64,000 nucleotides of DNA from Celerinatantimonas yamalensis (GCF_046054155.1 NZ_JBEQCT010000002.1:496001-560000), one strand, 5' to 3'. Shown: positions 34,338 to 43,556, counted from the stretch's first letter. A program made the numbers and translations. The notes: generated from the letters alone by a model not told the origin.

Positions 34338-35096
34338 TTAGTTTTGCTCTAACCGTCTAATTGAGCGCTCAATGCGACTCGATTCTCGCCGAATATCCAG
34401 CAAGGTTTCTTCAATAAAGGCGAGGTGCTGATAAGATGCATCACGCGCCTGCGCCGGTTGCCTTTGCACAATTGCTTCTAACAATAACTGACGATGTTCA
34501 TCAATCTTGGCAGCCACCGTTGTCCGGGTGTACAAAATTTTAAAATTATGCAAGATATTTTGCTCAAGCAGTGGCCGTAAGCCCCGCATCATATGTAAAA
34601 ACACCATATTATGAGATGCATTGGTAATGGCTTCATAAAAATCCATCACCGCAACAGCTTCAATATCAATATCACCTTGCTGCTGCGCTGTTTTAATACG
34701 CGTATGGCAACTATGGATCGAATCAAGATCCGCTTGCGTGCCGCGCAGCGCAGCGTAGTAAGCTGCAATTCCTTCAAACGCATGACGAAATTCCAACAAA
34801 TCTAATTGTCCTTCCGGCTGCTCTGAAAGTAGCTTAAACAGCGGATCGGTTAATTCTTCACGCAAATCCTGTTGCACGTATGTCCCGCCCCCTTGGCGGC
34901 GAATCACAAGCCCTTTTGCTTCTAATTTTTGAATAGCTTCGCGCAAAGAGGGTCTGGATACATCAAACTGTCGAGCCAGTTCTCGCTCTGCAGGTAATCG
35001 CTGCCCTGGACGCAAACTGCCCTCCAAGATCATAGTCTCTAGCGACTGCACAATCATATCGGATAGCTTAGGCTGTTTGATTTTAGGATAACTCAC
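34338..35096 (-). CDS. pdhR: Pyruvate dehydrogenase complex repressor
   Basis: The protein has 252 residues, a FadR-subfamily GntR regulator. The winged helix contains PAERELARQFDVSRPSLREA and KGLVIRRQGGGTYVQ, and the FCD sensor domain contains LLEFRHAFEGIAAYYAALRG. It represses the pdh operon until pyruvate binds. The open frame reaches ATG 35183, but E. coli-like sequence begins at the GTG at 35096 (SYPKIKQPKLSD). The earlier start would place the operator inside the coding sequence. GTG 35096 has no strong ribosome-binding site, so the start is somewhat uncertain. Confidence 0.95.
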   Translation of the reverse strand: MSYPKIKQPKLSDMIVQSLETMILEGSLRPGQRLPAERELARQFDVSRPSLREAIQKLEAKGLVIRRQGGGTYVQQDLREELTDPLFKLLSEQPEGQLDLLEFRHAFEGIAAYYAALRGTQADLDSIHSCHTRIKTAQQQGDIDIEAVAVMDFYEAITNASHNMVFLHMMRGLRPLLEQNILHNFKILYTRTTVAAKIDEHRQLLLEAIVQRQPAQARDASYQHLAFIEETLLDIRRESSRIERSIRRLEQN

Positions 35097-35108
35097 TGAT
35101 AATTCACT

Positions 35109-35123
35109 ATTGGTAATACCAAT
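35109..35123 (-). promoter_or_regulatory. PdhR operator in front of pdhR
   Basis: ATTGGTAATACCAAT is a perfect palindrome matching the PdhR box ATTGGTNNNACCAAT. It lies 12 bp upstream of the GTG start of pdhR, between likely promoter elements (for example TTGATA at 35140-35145) and the gene, as expected for autoregulation of the whole operon. Confidence 0.88.
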
Positions 35124-35183
35124 TGACAGCCGGCAAGGTATCAAAACAGTCCCGTGAAGTCCAGAATTTTTGATTAACATCAA

Positions 35184-35599
35184 GTAGCTGACAAATACTG
35201 GTCAAATCAGCTTTAAAAACTGATTTAGCACAAAGAATTAGATAGAACGCAGGATAGAAAGTGACGCTATTTCAATGAAATAACACATACATTTAACATG
35301 ATTATAAAAAGCTAACTGCAATTAATCTACGGTTGTAAAAAAGATCGTTTAACTCACTAAAAAAGATACATACTTACAACAAAATCAGCCACACATATAC
35401 TGACTTAATCCATTACAAATAATCCACGCATCCCAGTTATACCGGACTTTCTTTAACAAGTATGGATAAAAGGACTTAATATGACGTAAAAATCATTAAA
35501 ATAGCCATTTTAATGATTTTTAATAACTGTAGATGTCATCGACATTTATTAACCAAACACCCACCCTCACAACTGGCGATTGGCTAGAAAGATAACAAG
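35184..35599. other. AT-rich intergenic region between ampE and pdhR
   Basis: About 416 bp without a gene (aroP occupies this place in E. coli). The only clear structure is a perfect 15-bp inverted repeat at 35488-35521. Promoter elements for pdhR must lie at its right-hand side on the minus strand, but no single pair stands out. Confidence 0.5.
35488..35521. terminator. AT-rich perfect inverted repeat, probable ampDE terminator
   Basis: AAAAATCATTAAAAT, loop AGCC, and the exact complement ATTTTAATGATTTTT. The stem has only two G-C pairs but runs of A and T at its ends give a U-tail in both directions. It lies about 80 bp past the ampE stop. Confidence 0.5.
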
Positions 35600-36448
35600 C
35601 TAAATAAGCCAGCCATACAGTGTTAACAGCGCAATAATCACCAATGTCAAAAGCAAACTGCTCTTGAGTAAATGAACGGTCGCAATAGTCATCTCATTAC
35701 AGGTGATTGGTTTTTGTTCATGCGCCTGACGGCAAGTCATCGCGATTGATCCTAACCAATCTGCATTGGCACGGCTGATATTATGCAGTGACGTTAACCA
35801 CACTTTGAACCCTTTAAAACTGCCGGAACTTAACACATAGCTCAATCCACTCAGTCGAGAAGGTAGCCAATCAAGGCAATGCATAAGCCCTATTATATGG
35901 GCAAGTTGGCAGCCTAAGTCAGGGCGATCGATAGCCGTTCGTTGCAAACTGCGTAATAAGCCATAGCCGGCGGCGAATGCGGGCCCGCCTACACTAAACC
36001 AGAATACAACGGCAAAGTAGTAACGAAAATTAAGCCAGCATAAAAATTGACTGGTTTGATCCAGCGAATCTAAGGGCTTACTTGCACAACCGGGATAGAG
36101 ATGAGTCAGTTTCTGATTAAATCTCTGACAAGCCGCCCGAGGATCTTGCGCGCCTAATTGAAGGTAATCGCGAAACGCACTTTGTAATTCAGGACACCCT
36201 AACACTAATAGCGGCAGAATCACCCACAACAACAATGAGCAAAAGCCAAATAGCCAACCTTGAATCGCCCACTGCAACAGTGCAATAAAACTTGTCGGCA
36301 AGATGATCCCAAACAACATCCAGCTCCAAGTGTGCCGACAAGGCAACCATGTGAACCAATGGCCTGCCAACTCGTGCCAGAACCAACGAGAACGATAATG
36401 TCGAGTACGCTCTAATACCAAAGCAAGGATCAAAGCAATTAATGACAT
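35600..36448 (-). CDS. ampE: AmpE-family inner-membrane protein
   Basis: The protein has 282 residues (E. coli AmpE 284). It starts MSLIALILALVLERTRHYR, as in the family, and has four hydrophobic segments at about 1-12, 45-80, 140-165 and 260-282. Its biochemical role is not established; it was first described as a membrane partner of AmpD in beta-lactamase regulation and is related to CobD-like proteins. It follows ampD by 14 bp, an ampDE operon. Confidence 0.93.
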   Translation of the reverse strand: MSLIALILALVLERTRHYRSRWFWHELAGHWFTWLPCRHTWSWMLFGIILPTSFIALLQWAIQGWLFGFCSLLLWVILPLLVLGCPELQSAFRDYLQLGAQDPRAACQRFNQKLTHLYPGCASKPLDSLDQTSQFLCWLNFRYYFAVVFWFSVGGPAFAAGYGLLRSLQRTAIDRPDLGCQLAHIIGLMHCLDWLPSRLSGLSYVLSSGSFKGFKVWLTSLHNISRANADWLGSIAMTCRQAHEQKPITCNEMTIATVHLLKSSLLLTLVIIALLTLYGWLI

Positions 36449-36462
36449 AAATAACTCCCTTG

Positions 36463-37044
36463 TTATAACTGACCAACATATGAATCAAGTAATTGTCGAT
36501 ATTCATCCCAGTCGAAACCACACCCCGGATCGCTCTTGCGTCCTGGGGCTATCTCACTATGCGCAGCGATGCGTTGTTGAGTTATCTTTGGATAGCTCGC
36601 TAATAGCACGCTCGTCACCGCCACTAATGCAGTGTACTGGGCTCTGGTAAACGCGCCACTATCAATACCTTCAAGCTCGATCCCTATTGAAAAATCGTTG
36701 CAATTTTCTCGGCCATTAAATTGCGATACACCCGCATGCCAAGCACGGCGATTAAATGGAACAAATTGATGATACTGCCCGCATCGGTCAATCAGTAAAT
36801 GAGCTGAAACTTCAAGCCCGGTGAGCGCATGTAACTCTGGATGTATGGCTGTATTAAGCTGCCCACAGAAGAACTGTTGCACCATCTGATTTCGATAGCA
36901 ACCTTGCGGCAAACTGATACAGTGAATGACTAGCAGCGAAATATCCCCTGGATCAGGGCGTTCATTGAAATAACAACTCGGATATCGCAGTCCGCTGTTG
37001 AGCCAATGATCCAGCTGCGTTTGATCAATCCTAAGCGAAACCAT
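36463..37044 (-). CDS. ampD: 1,6-anhydro-N-acetylmuramyl-L-alanine amidase AmpD
   Basis: The protein has 193 residues, an amidase-2 (PGRP-like) fold. The zinc ligands are in LVIHCISLP (H41) and in AAHSEIAPGRKSDPG (His and Asp). The RRAWHAGVSQFNGRENCNDF and SIGIELEG segments are family-typical. It cuts recycled muropeptides in the cytoplasm; its loss induces AmpC where AmpR is present. ATG 37044 is chosen because AGAGG precedes it; the frame begins five codons earlier. It is divergent from the pilin gene. Confidence 0.95.
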   Translation of the reverse strand: MVSLRIDQTQLDHWLNSGLRYPSCYFNERPDPGDISLLVIHCISLPQGCYRNQMVQQFFCGQLNTAIHPELHALTGLEVSAHLLIDRCGQYHQFVPFNRRAWHAGVSQFNGRENCNDFSIGIELEGIDSGAFTRAQYTALVAVTSVLLASYPKITQQRIAAHSEIAPGRKSDPGCGFDWDEYRQLLDSYVGQL

Positions 37045-37208
37045 GGATACCTCTGCCATTTATTATCTTATGCATCTTCATGTAAAGTTGTTTAATCTCC
37101 TAATGATTAATAATCCAAACGATTCGCTCATATCACTCACAAAACTATTGAATTTCTAGATAGTTCACTTCATTATTAATATATAAATCAATAGCAGAGA
37201 GAAAAGAC

Positions 37209-37694
37209 ATGCCAGGATTGGCTATCCGCGGATTCACCCTCATTGAATTAATGATCACGTTGGCCATTGTCGCTACTTTAGCGACATTAGCGATGCCCGT
37301 CTATCAAGGTTATATGGGACGGGCCCGCTTTAGTGGTGTGATTGCAGCAGCTGAACCCGTTAAAACAGCGTTAGAAGTTTGCATTCAAAGTCACTATCAA
37401 AACGACGATGTAGATGAGCTAGCAGATAAAGACCCCTGCATTGAAGCAACGCAAGCCTTCACTATAGGTGATACCAGCGCCCATCAGCACTCTAAATCGA
37501 TCAAATCACTTGTCGTGAGCCATAATGCAGCCGCAAGCAACGGTCAGACATATACGATTGCAATCACCGCTCAAGATCTCAAAGATAGTGAAGGGAAAAA
37601 TGTTGATTATCAGTTGGTTGGTACGATTAATAAACAGACTGGTGGAGTCAGTTGGAAAGCGCAAGGATCCTGTACTCAAATGGGTTGGTGTTAG
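37209..37694 (+). CDS. pilA: Type IV major pilin (prepilin)
   Basis: The prepilin has 161 residues. A short 8-residue leader (MPGLAIRG) is followed by FTLIELMITLAIVATLATLA, the type IVa cleavage site and hydrophobic spine. PilD would cut after G8 and methylate F; E5 of the mature protein is present. Four cysteines (C58, C77, C155, C161) could give two disulfides, the last forming the C-terminal D-region loop GSCTQMGWC. It is followed by pilB after 3 bp. It may serve adhesion, twitching or DNA uptake; the sequence does not decide. Confidence 0.95.
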   Translation: MPGLAIRGFTLIELMITLAIVATLATLAMPVYQGYMGRARFSGVIAAAEPVKTALEVCIQSHYQNDDVDELADKDPCIEATQAFTIGDTSAHQHSKSIKSLVVSHNAAASNGQTYTIAITAQDLKDSEGKNVDYQLVGTINKQTGGVSWKAQGSCTQMGWC

Positions 37695-37697
37695 TTT

Positions 37698-39266
37698 ATG
37701 CGCAGTATAGCAGAACAGCTTTGCTTCAGTATGCCAGCTCAGTCCATGCTCGACACTCTGCAACACCAATATCCTCAACGTCCGCAACGCTGGTTACTCG
37801 AACTACTCGAACACGATCTGATCGATGCGGAAAGTATAATGCCATTAGCCAAACAGCTTGGTGATTACCCACAGCAAAATCTTCCTCATGGGGTCAGCCT
37901 TTTGCCCGGTCAGTTGCAGCTCCACCACCTCTTAGATTACCAAGTGATCTTAACCAGCCATTTCGCGGGGGTTTTACAAGTAGGCCTGCTCGATCCGAGT
38001 GATCATCAGCTCATTGAGGACCTACAAACCCTCTCGAATCAACTTATTGAACCGCTGCTGATGGAACCTTTTTATCTTAAGGCGCAACTGGCAATCCTCC
38101 AGTTGCAATCGACTAATAAGCCCGCAGCGGCACAAACGCTCTCATCGAATGACCCATCACTGAGCATGCAACTAAGCCATTTAATTGAACAGGCATCAAA
38201 GCAAGGCGTATCCGATCTGCATTTCGAACCCACCCAGCAAGGATACCGAGTACGCGCAAGAATCGATGGTTTGCTGCAACCTTTCGAGCAATTTCGCGCA
38301 GACACGGCAATGCGCGTCATTTCATGGCTAAAGATGAATGCTAACTTAGATATTGCGCAAAAACGACTACCACAAGATGGTCGTCTCATCTTGCCGCATA
38401 GCACCGCCGCAACATTGGATATTCGCTTAAGTACCTTACCGACAATTCTCGGTGAAAAGGTCGTCTTACGGCTTTTAGGGCATAACCAACAACACTTAAC
38501 ACTTCCCCAGCTAGGGATGACGCCCCAGCAACTCGAGCAGATGAATCAAAGCCTCAGCCAACCACAAGGCATGTTAATTGTCACTGGCCCTACCGGGTCT
38601 GGTAAAACATCCACTTTATATGCAGCACTAGCGCATCTCAATCAGCCCAACATTAATCTTGCCAGTGTTGAAGATCCAGTTGAAATTCAACTACCTGGTG
38701 TCAATCAAGTGGCAGTTAACCCAGCCGCTGAGCTAACCTTTGCGCGATTACTGCGGGCATTACTGCGACAAGATCCCGATGTCATGATGGTGGGAGAAAT
38801 CCGTGATCGGGAAACATTAAACGTTGCTTTTCACGCTGAACAAACCGGCCATAAGGTGCTGACCACCCTGCATACCAATAGCGCTTTAGATACGATCAAT
38901 CGATTAGCTCAACTCGGACTGAGCGACTATCAAATTGCCGCATCTGTAAAACTTATCATCGCCCAACGCTTAGTTCGCCGGCTTTGTCCTCACTGCCGGA
39001 AAGAAATTGATGGAAACTACCAACCTGTGGGTTGCGCGCACTGTCACGATGGCTATAAAGGGCGAATGGGGATCTTTGAATTACTGCCTATCACGGCGTC
39101 CTTGCGCTGCTCGCTCATAGGCCAAAACGATGCACAATTACAACAACACGTTCTCAAAAACGCGACGACGACTTTATATCAGCAAGCGCGCCAATATGTG
39201 ACGCAAGGGCTGACCACCGCAGCAGAAATCAAACGGGTACTCGGGGATGAGCAGTCAACGACTTAA
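37698..39266 (+). CDS. pilB: Type IV pilus extension ATPase
   Basis: The protein has 522 residues, slightly shorter than typical PilB (about 560). The N-terminal domain is followed by the ATPase core: Walker A GPTGSGKTSTLY, Asp box, Walker B DPDVMMVGEIRDRETL, and His box TGHKVLTTLHTN. A tetracysteine zinc site (CPHC...CAHC) follows near the C-terminus. It powers pilin polymerisation at the inner membrane. Its last 20 bp overlap pilC, so translation is coupled. Confidence 0.96.
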   Translation: MRSIAEQLCFSMPAQSMLDTLQHQYPQRPQRWLLELLEHDLIDAESIMPLAKQLGDYPQQNLPHGVSLLPGQLQLHHLLDYQVILTSHFAGVLQVGLLDPSDHQLIEDLQTLSNQLIEPLLMEPFYLKAQLAILQLQSTNKPAAAQTLSSNDPSLSMQLSHLIEQASKQGVSDLHFEPTQQGYRVRARIDGLLQPFEQFRADTAMRVISWLKMNANLDIAQKRLPQDGRLILPHSTAATLDIRLSTLPTILGEKVVLRLLGHNQQHLTLPQLGMTPQQLEQMNQSLSQPQGMLIVTGPTGSGKTSTLYAALAHLNQPNINLASVEDPVEIQLPGVNQVAVNPAAELTFARLLRALLRQDPDVMMVGEIRDRETLNVAFHAEQTGHKVLTTLHTNSALDTINRLAQLGLSDYQIAASVKLIIAQRLVRRLCPHCRKEIDGNYQPVGCAHCHDGYKGRMGIFELLPITASLRCSLIGQNDAQLQQHVLKNATTTLYQQARQYVTQGLTTAAEIKRVLGDEQSTT

Positions 39267-40458
39267 CAGCTATCGCTGGAACGGCATCAATACTCACGGC
39301 AAACGTTGCCATGGTATCCGCTTCGCCGATTCAACGATAGCGCTGCAGCAACAACTCAACGATGAACAAATCAGTCTGATTAGCGAGCAGTCACTGCCGC
39401 ACTTGGCTGATATTTGGATCAAGCGTTCGCTGTCACCTCGCCAACGCCAACAACTGATGCAGCAACTAGCCAGTGCTCTTGGCTCTGGGTTGTCACTAAA
39501 GCAAACACTGGCGAATATGCGCTGCGATTTAGATGATCCGAGACTGAGTGCAACGCTTGGTTTTTTACACGCAAGTCTGAATGAAGGGATCTCGTTTTAT
39601 CGGGCATTAACCCACTGCGGGCAATTTCCAGCATTAGAGCGCCAACTTATTTATACCGCTGAGCAGTCAGGACAATTGGCACAAACATGCCATTACATCA
39701 GCGACTATTTAGAGCGGCAGATACAGCTGCGCCAACAGGCCATTCGGGCCTTAAGTTACCCAGCTCTAGTCTTTACTATGGCAATATCTATGTTATTTTT
39801 TTTGTTACACGTGATCGTGCCACAATTTAGTGCACTATTTACCCGCCTGCACACCCCTTTGCCTATGTACACTCAGTGGGTCATGCATCTGGCCCAGCTA
39901 ACCCGTCACAGCCTACCACTTATCGGGGTGATATTGATGATGCTTGCCCTATTAGGTTACGCGTATCACCATTATCCATCCTATCGGCTCGCTTTTGACC
40001 GATTACAATTACGCATTCCATGGCTGGGCCAGTGGCTTGAGCAGCTCCAACGCGTTCGCGTTGAAACACTGCTAACCACCACCTATCAAAGTGGATTAAC
40101 CCTGAAACAAGGGTTGGAATGTACCGTCACAGCATGCTCTAACCTTGCTTTTGAAAAGCGATTACGCAATGCTATGAGTGATTTAGAACAAGGCCAGAGC
40201 TTCTATTTGGCGACAAAAAAGCAAAAAATATTCGCAGCAAATAGTTTACAATTACTACGAATTGGCGAAGAAAGTGGAACGCTGGCTACAATGCTCAAAA
40301 AAGTCAGTGAAATCGATAGCAAACAGCTCACCTTAATCACACAAGTGAGCTTGGATTTGATTGAACCATTAGTGATGGCGATCGTGGGCCTATTGGTCGG
40401 TGGCATTGTGGTGGCGATGTATCTGCCAGTGTTTCAAATCGGCAATGTCATTCATTAA
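39247..40458 (+). CDS. pilC: Type IV pilus inner-membrane platform protein
   Basis: The protein has 403 residues of the GspF/PilC family, with two cytoplasmic domains and three membrane segments (about 175-195, 220-240, 370-395). Family pattern: YPALVFTMAISMLFFLLHVI then VPQFSALF, and the C-terminal LIEPLVMAIVGLLVGGIVVA. It anchors the PilB motor and the growing pilus. The start overlaps the end of pilB. Confidence 0.96.
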   Translation: MSSQRLNSYRWNGINTHGKRCHGIRFADSTIALQQQLNDEQISLISEQSLPHLADIWIKRSLSPRQRQQLMQQLASALGSGLSLKQTLANMRCDLDDPRLSATLGFLHASLNEGISFYRALTHCGQFPALERQLIYTAEQSGQLAQTCHYISDYLERQIQLRQQAIRALSYPALVFTMAISMLFFLLHVIVPQFSALFTRLHTPLPMYTQWVMHLAQLTRHSLPLIGVILMMLALLGYAYHHYPSYRLAFDRLQLRIPWLGQWLEQLQRVRVETLLTTTYQSGLTLKQGLECTVTACSNLAFEKRLRNAMSDLEQGQSFYLATKKQKIFAANSLQLLRIGEESGTLATMLKKVSEIDSKQLTLITQVSLDLIEPLVMAIVGLLVGGIVVAMYLPVFQIGNVIH

Positions 40459-40519
40459 ATCACGCCAACAATAACAATGTGCATTTTATATAACTATCCG
40501 TACGCTCAAAAGGCTCCCA

Positions 40520-41401
40520 ATGGCTCATTTAACAATTTTATGGCAGCAGTTTCCAATATTATTCTTAATCCTCAGTAGTGTGCTCGCCTTGGTTATAGGC
40601 TCTTTTCTTAATGTGGTGATTTACCGTCTGCCATTGATGTTAAAGCGCCAATGGCGAGCGGATTGTCAGCAATTTTTAGGTGAACTTGAAGACGAGCCAG
40701 CACTTCCTGAAGGGATATTTAACTTAAGCTTGCCACGTTCATCATGCCCGCATTGCCAGCACAAAATTGCTTTTTGGCAGAATGTCCCACTGATTAGTTG
40801 GTTACTCCTGCGCGGACACTGTCACTATTGTAAACATCCAATTAGTTGGCGTTATCCGCTGGTTGAATTACTCTCATTGCTTTTGGTGATGTTAGCCTTT
40901 TTGCAGTTTTCTTTAACTGGAAAATGGCTGTTTGCTTGTTTATTTAGCCTCACACTATTGACCTTGGCCGTGATTGATTTGCGCACCATGCTGCTACCCG
41001 ATCAGCTGACCTTGCCGTTATTGTGGATAGGACTGCTGGTCAATAGTCACCATCTATTTGTCAGTTTGCATCAAGCAATTTGGGGGGCAGCCCTTGGCTA
41101 CTTGTGCTTATGGTCATTGTATTGGGGCTTTAAGCTACTGACTGGTAAAGAAGGTATGGGCTATGGTGATTTTAAGTTATTAGCCGCCATTGGCGCGTGG
41201 CTCGGCTGGGCATCGCTGCCGATGGTATTGCTGTTAAGTTCGGCGAGCGGCGCACTATTTGGCATATGGCTACTCATTCTCCGGCGAAGCAAACGCCAGA
41301 CACCGCTGCCCTTTGGACCTTTTTTAACCTTGGGCGCGTTATGTTATCTATTATATGGGCCAACGTTGAGCTATAGCTATGGGCTACTGATTGGGGGATG
41401 A
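40520..41401 (+). CDS. pilD: Type IV prepilin peptidase / N-methyltransferase
   Basis: The protein has 293 residues and eight membrane segments. The N-terminal methyltransferase domain has two C-x2-C pairs (CPHC and CHYC). The catalytic aspartates are in AVIDLRTMLLPDQ and GMGYGDFKLLAAIGAWLG. It cleaves prepilin leaders and methylates the new N-terminus, and usually also serves type II secretion pseudopilins. It lies 61 bp after pilC and 4 bp before coaE. Confidence 0.97.
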   Translation: MAHLTILWQQFPILFLILSSVLALVIGSFLNVVIYRLPLMLKRQWRADCQQFLGELEDEPALPEGIFNLSLPRSSCPHCQHKIAFWQNVPLISWLLLRGHCHYCKHPISWRYPLVELLSLLLVMLAFLQFSLTGKWLFACLFSLTLLTLAVIDLRTMLLPDQLTLPLLWIGLLVNSHHLFVSLHQAIWGAALGYLCLWSLYWGFKLLTGKEGMGYGDFKLLAAIGAWLGWASLPMVLLLSSASGALFGIWLLILRRSKRQTPLPFGPFLTLGALCYLLYGPTLSYSYGLLIGG

Positions 41402-41405
41402 ACAG

Positions 41406-42017
41406 ATGATTGTTGCATTAACCGGCGGTATTGCGAGTGGCAAAACCACCGTGGCTAACTGGATAGCCAGTCGAGGGATTGATTGTATTGACGCAGACCT
41501 TATTGCACATCAGTTAGTTGCCCCAGGCACAGTTGGTTTATTAGATATTGCCGAGCATTTTGGTCCGCACGTATTAGATAAACACGGCGCATTAAATCGC
41601 CGCCTCCTTCGAAATTTAGTGTTTAACAATGCTAATGAACGCCAATGGCTTGAGCACTATTTGCACCCTAAAATTCGAGCACGAATGCGCCAACAAATAA
41701 GCGAATCTCGCTCAACTTACACCTTGCTAGTCATTCCGCTACTGGTTGAAAATAACCTGCAGCAGATGGCTGATCGCGTCCTAGTCGTTGACATCGAGCC
41801 GCATCGCCAGTTAACACGAATTTGCCAACGTGATCAGGTCTCTCTCCAGCAAGCGCGTCAAATTGTTGCAAACCAAGCTTCACGAGAGCAGCGCTTGAAT
41901 ATTGCTGATGATGTCATCGTCAATGACGGTTCACTGCAAGAACTGTTAGAAAAAACAGCACATCAGCATCAGCAATATCTGCAACTTGCTGCACGTTTAA
42001 ACAGCATATTGAAATAA
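41406..42017 (+). CDS. coaE: Dephospho-CoA kinase
   Basis: The protein has 203 residues. P-loop ALTGGIASGKTTVANW and the region IDADLIAHQLV are typical. It performs the last step of coenzyme A synthesis. The frame begins at a TTG inside pilD, but ATG 41406 matches the family and has GGGGGA upstream. It follows pilD, as in many Gammaproteobacteria. Confidence 0.97.
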   Translation: MIVALTGGIASGKTTVANWIASRGIDCIDADLIAHQLVAPGTVGLLDIAEHFGPHVLDKHGALNRRLLRNLVFNNANERQWLEHYLHPKIRARMRQQISESRSTYTLLVIPLLVENNLQQMADRVLVVDIEPHRQLTRICQRDQVSLQQARQIVANQASREQRLNIADDVIVNDGSLQELLEKTAHQHQQYLQLAARLNSILK

Positions 42018-42087
42018 GTCACTAAATATCATTATGTTGGTAATGGCTACTGAGTAAAATTGGTTATGGTTAGTAAGGAATACCTCA

Positions 42088-42921
42088 ATGGCAGTGCTAA
42101 AGCCAATGACAGTCAGCGCTGCAATCGATACACTAGAGACTGACCTAATATTCATAATCGTTAGAGTGCAAGCCGTGTTTAGTGAGTTAACTTTTGAACA
42201 TCCACTCAGTGAAAAAATTCGTACCTATTTGCGCGTTGAGATGTTGTTCAATCAGCTTGAAAAAACTAAAACAACCCAAACTGATAATGAGGTGCAACAT
42301 TTCTTTCGCACCTTGTTTGATCTCAATGAGGTGTTGGATCGCTGTGAATGGCGAAGCGACCTACTCAAAGATCTCGATAAGCAACGTTTGTTACTCAATC
42401 AATGGGCCGAGTTACCACAAATAGATACTCAGAAAGTATTTGAGTTAGTTGAGCGCACTAATCGCTATTTTCAGCAGATCAATCAACAACCCAAATTAGC
42501 CAATCTCATCAAAGAGGACCGCCTGCTTAATGTAGTACGACAGCGACTCGCCTTGCCCGGGGGAGCTTGTAGTTTTGATCTCCCGCAGCTGTCTTATTGG
42601 CAACATCAAAGCGATGAACAGCGCATGGGGAATGTGGAGCATTGGCTGACCCCTTTTGCCCGTGTCGCTGAAGTGATGATCTATCTGCTAGATATGTTAC
42701 GTGAACAAGGCAGTGAGGAATCCATTATTGCCCATGAAGGTTTTTATCAGGGCCAACGAGAAGGCTGTGTATTGATTCGTCTCAAAATGGCGGCACCTTT
42801 ACAAGGTTATCCTACGATTAGTGGCCACAAAAATCGCTTTGCAATTAAATTTATGTCTCTTGATGGTGCGGTGTTAAACGATCTTCCATTTACCCTGACC
42901 TGTTGCAGGAGTTTTGCATGA
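42088..42921 (+). CDS. zapD: Cell division protein ZapD
   Basis: The protein has 277 residues if the ATG at 42088 is used. From FEHPLSEKIRTYLRVEMLFN onward it follows E. coli ZapD, including IKEDRLLNVVRQRLALPGGA, CSFDLP and GHKNRFAIKFM. ZapD crosslinks FtsZ filaments. The first 36 or so residues have no counterpart in E. coli. ATG 42088 has a good AAGGAA 8 bases upstream, while in-frame GTG codons at 42166 and 42175 would give the usual length but lack clear ribosome-binding sites. It overlaps yacG by 4 bp. Confidence 0.92.
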   Translation: MAVLKPMTVSAAIDTLETDLIFIIVRVQAVFSELTFEHPLSEKIRTYLRVEMLFNQLEKTKTTQTDNEVQHFFRTLFDLNEVLDRCEWRSDLLKDLDKQRLLLNQWAELPQIDTQKVFELVERTNRYFQQINQQPKLANLIKEDRLLNVVRQRLALPGGACSFDLPQLSYWQHQSDEQRMGNVEHWLTPFARVAEVMIYLLDMLREQGSEESIIAHEGFYQGQREGCVLIRLKMAAPLQGYPTISGHKNRFAIKFMSLDGAVLNDLPFTLTCCRSFA

Positions 42922-43112
42922 CTAAAGTAATCATGGTGGCGTGCCCAACGTGCCATAAACAAACTGAATTTTCACCGAATAATCGCTGGCGTCCATTTTG
43001 TAGTGAACGTTGTAAGCTGATTGATCTGGGTGAATGGTCCAACGAAGATAAATTTATCCCCGGTCAATCCATTACCGAGGATGAAGATAAACCAGATAGT
43101 TGGAACTTTTAG
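42918..43112 (+). CDS. yacG: DNA gyrase inhibitor YacG, zinc-binding
   Basis: The protein has 64 residues. The treble-clef zinc site C-x2-C-x15-C-x3-C is visible in ACPTC and RPFCSERCK, followed by IDLGEWSNEDKFIPG. The acidic tail is usual. E. coli YacG binds GyrB and inhibits gyrase. ATG 42918 overlaps the zapD TGA (ATGA) and has AGGAG 6 bases before it. Confidence 0.95.
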   Translation: MTKVIMVACPTCHKQTEFSPNNRWRPFCSERCKLIDLGEWSNEDKFIPGQSITEDEDKPDSWNF

Positions 43113-43135
43113 CTGCTGATTTAAACTTAACCAGT

Positions 43136-43528
43136 CTATTGCTGCAAGGCATCCAAAATAGGCTGGTTTGCTTCTGGGAAAGAATAATCGGCGAGCTGAG
43201 CACAGGACACCCAACAGATTAGTTGTCCTTCTTGACCTTGAGGCTCTCCACTAAAGTCACTCACCCAATAAATATGTAACCCTACGGCCTTATCACTATA
43301 TTGATGATGGATCTCTAGGCGTTTTTGACAGTGATCGGTGATAATCATAATGCCAAGTTCTTCTTCAAGCTCTCGCGCCAATGCATCAAGCTCGCTTTCA
43401 CCTGATTCAACTTTACCACCAGGAAATTCCCATAAGCCACCCTGATGCTGTTTGGCGCTACGTTTAGCGATCAGTACCTGTTCATCTTTTAAGATCACAC
43501 CAACGACGACCTTAACCTCTCTACCCAT
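43136..43528 (-). CDS. mutT: 8-oxo-dGTP diphosphatase MutT
   Basis: The protein has 130 residues. The complete Nudix box GGKVESGESELDALARELEEELGI (split here as GGKVESGESELDALA then RELEEELGI) fits GX5EX7REUXEEXGU. It hydrolyses 8-oxo-dGTP, preventing A-C transversions. It converges with yacG, 23 bp apart, and lies downstream of secA past a strong terminator, so it needs its own promoter or readthrough. Confidence 0.96.
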   Translation of the reverse strand: MGREVKVVVGVILKDEQVLIAKRSAKQHQGGLWEFPGGKVESGESELDALARELEEELGIMIITDHCQKRLEIHHQYSDKAVGLHIYWVSDFSGEPQGQEGQLICWVSCAQLADYSFPEANQPILDALQQ

Positions 43529-43556
43529 TTATGTTTCCTCATCGTTATCATCAGAC

